Shown here: positions 62,604-64,000 of the stretch, piece after piece
Layout: every line of letters begins with the position of its first letter
Position numbering within the stretch: position 1 is the first letter of the stretch
Assembly (NCBI GenBank): GCA_049515655.1
Contig: JBEKTW010000013.1
Coordinates: 37,527-101,526, forward strand
Source: JBEKTW01 sp049515655
GTDB lineage: Bacteria; Bacteroidota; Ignavibacteria; UBA10030; SZUA-254
DNA length: 64,000 nt
Direction of reading: 5' to 3'
Notes under the pieces: model-generated
Databases searched by the model: none
What the model saw: the letters and a program-made list of their open reading frames with translations, nothing else
What the model was told of the DNA's origin: nothing
Made by a program: the position numbers and the translations under genes

Positions 62604-63481
62604 TGCGGCCATTCAGGGAACGACTGGGGATGCCCGGAGTCGTCATCGCTGACGGAGCGATGGGGACAATGCTTTTTCAGCGGGGATTGAACCCCGGTGA
62701 ATGCCCGGAGAGGATGAATCTTGACCATCCCGAAGTGCTGGAGATCATCGCCGGTCTATACCTGAGTGCGGGGGCGGAAATCATTCAAACGAACACCTTT
62801 GGCGGTTCACCGTTGAAGCTCTCTTTCTATGGTTTGGAGGACAAAACCGAAGAAATCAACGCCCGGGCTGTTCATGCTGTCAGAAAAGCTGTTGGAGACC
62901 GCGCCTACGTATCTGCATCGTGCGGTCCGAGCGGCAGAATTCTTCAGCCGTACGGCGACACCAGCCCGGAGGAGGTGTACGACTCGTTCAGGAGACAGTT
63001 GAAGGTACTCATCGCCCGAGGCGTCGATGTCATTTGCGTTGAAACGATGACGGACTTGAACGAGGCAATACTTGCCGTCAAGGCCGCAAGGTCGATTTCA
63101 TCGTCCATTCCGGTCTTCGCGACAATGACTTTCGATCATACTCCCCGGGGATTCTATACCGTGATGGGAACGACAGTGGTGCAGGCAGCGGAAGGGCTTG
63201 CCGCTGCCGGCGCCGACGTTGTCGGGTCGAATTGCGGAAACGGGATCTTGAATATGGTGAAGATAGCCGAAGAATTTGCGAAGCACACGGCACTGCCCAT
63301 CATCATCCAATCAAATGCGGGCATACCGGTCTTGAAAGACGGGATGTCCGTTTTCCCGGATTCCCCTGAATTCATGGCGGAAAAAAGCCAGGATCTAAAA
63401 AAGATCGGAGTGAAAATTATCGGCGGCTGCTGCGGGACAACCCCCGAACATATTTTCGCGATAAAGAAAGCCGTAATCTAG
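62603..63481 (+). CDS. Homocysteine S-methyltransferase
   Basis: A 292-residue zinc enzyme. ATG 62603 overlaps the previous stop as TAATG, and the longer frame from 62573 is rejected. The fold begins VVIADGAMGTMLFQRG. The zinc ligands are Cys in VVGSNCGNGI and the Cys pair in IIGGCCGTTPEHI, the three-cysteine pattern of MetH module 1 and MmuM/BHMT. It should take the methyl group from the corrinoid protein and give methionine. With its three operon partners it replaces the separate modules of methionine synthase apart from the folate-binding one. Confidence 0.92.
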   Translation: MRPFRERLGMPGVVIADGAMGTMLFQRGLNPGECPERMNLDHPEVLEIIAGLYLSAGAEIIQTNTFGGSPLKLSFYGLEDKTEEINARAVHAVRKAVGDRAYVSASCGPSGRILQPYGDTSPEEVYDSFRRQLKVLIARGVDVICVETMTDLNEAILAVKAARSISSSIPVFATMTFDHTPRGFYTVMGTTVVQAAEGLAAAGADVVGSNCGNGILNMVKIAEEFAKHTALPIIIQSNAGIPVLKDGMSVFPDSPEFMAEKSQDLKKIGVKIIGGCCGTTPEHIFAIKKAVI

Positions 63482-63592
63482 TTTTCTGGATTTGACTCCG
63501 ATCTTGCTTCCTTTTGCCCGGAGCGGTGAGCGAGCGTGGCTGTTCATCCTCTTTGAAGAAGTTCCAGACCTCGGGTCGAATCTCAAACGAAA

Positions 63593-63620
63593 CAGCCCCA
63601 ACCGTCTCTGGTTGGGGCTG
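63593..63620. terminator. Hairpin terminator, strong on the minus strand
   Basis: A perfect 11-bp stem (CAGCCCCAACC, loop GTCTCT, GGTTGGGGCTG). On the minus strand it is followed by TTTCGTTTG, a T-rich run after the gene that ends at 63650. It may also block read-through from the plus strand. Confidence 0.7.
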
Positions 63621-63649
63621 CTCTATTACAAACCTCTCTGGTATAGACG

Positions 63650-64000
63650 CTACTTCAGCATCATAGCCTTGCGAACCGACGTGAACTGGTCGGCAGTCAT
63701 CCGAACGAAGTACATCCCGCTCGGAACTACCAGCCCATGCGCGTCACGGCCGTCCCACTCCACCGTGTGGTAACCGGCCGACTGGATTCCGCTCAACAGT
63801 GTCGCGACCCTCTGACCCAGTATGTTGTACACGATCACGTCCACATTCGTCGTCTTCGGTACATCCACATTGAACCGCGTCGTCGGGTTGAACGGGTTCG
63901 GATAGTTCTGACTCAACGCGAACTCCTTCGGCATCGGCCGACCTTCCGCGAACCTCAACACCAACGACTTCACGCTCGGGTTCGTTATCTTCATCGAGCC
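63650..64000 (-). CDS. T9SS cargo protein, C-terminal part (cut by window edge)
   Basis: The frame is open from the window end (64000) to the stop at 63650-63652, about 116 residues visible. It ends in a T9SS type A sorting domain: NYPNPFNPTTRFNVDVP, then VIVYNILGQRVATLL, AGYHTVEWDGRDAHG, SGMYFVRM and KAMMLK. The rest of the protein lies outside the window, so its function is unknown. It is the third type IX cargo in the window. The hairpin at 63593-63620 should end its transcript. Confidence 0.85.
   Translation of the reverse strand, partial: GSMKITNPSVKSLVLRFAEGRPMPKEFALSQNYPNPFNPTTRFNVDVPKTTNVDVIVYNILGQRVATLLSGIQSAGYHTVEWDGRDAHGLVVPSGMYFVRMTADQFTSVRKAMMLK

Overview
The window looks like a chromosome piece from a Bacteroidota/FCB-group bacterium, most likely near Ignavibacteria/Chlorobi. 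The reasons are three cargo proteins with C-terminal type IX secretion sorting domains (motif YPNPFN), an FCB-style ABC permease expansion, moderate G+C, and several genes without a clear Shine-Dalgarno. No rRNA, tRNA or CRISPR array was seen.

Layout. 1-6415 (+): four tandem ABC-2 type permeases (the first is cut by the window edge) and an unusual membrane-anchored NEW3 protein. The gaps hold heptanucleotide-style repeats. 6801-8630: two small membrane proteins diverge from an ECF sigma/anti-sigma pair. 9100-14049 (+): a 1649-residue secreted protein with two [beta-helix + cohesin-like] units and a T9SS tail. 14171-14970: a scar made of a 3' group II intron fragment fused to the 3' end of a second anti-sigma gene, followed by its leader, both duplicated from 8493-8809. 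15058-16188: a mobile mystery protein A/B module (XRE regulator + Fic protein) behind three evenly spaced operator boxes. 16200-16550: a fragment of a NEW3-protein gene and its repeat tail.

16570-39471 (-) reads as one 23-kb efflux operon: HlyD/MacA-like adaptor, ATPase, small membrane protein, eight full-length MacB/FtsX-type permeases in a row, a 92-residue protein and a second ATPase. It diverges from an NtrC-type sigma-54 activator and a histidine kinase (39744-42465), which probably control it. 42631-52005 (-): exported or membrane hydrolases and a thioredoxin-like protein (M1 peptidase, S9-like hydrolase, GH10-like protein, M48 peptidase, TPR-TlpA protein). 52689-54930 (+): an SPFH protein and an APC transporter.

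55249-59750 is an A+T-rich accessory island between a MITE-like element and the next operon. It holds an unknown protein with an RX4H motif flanked by 20-bp inverted repeats, a TPR protein with a C-terminal PD-(D/E)XK-like nuclease, and an ApeA-like HEPN candidate flanked by direct repeats. This is the best candidate for an undescribed (defence-type) system. 59780-63481 (+): a four-gene corrinoid methyl-transfer operon (MttB family, MetH-like reactivation domain, corrinoid protein, homocysteine methyltransferase) that looks like a split methionine synthase fed by an MttB-type donor. The window ends in the C-terminus of another T9SS cargo protein on the minus strand.
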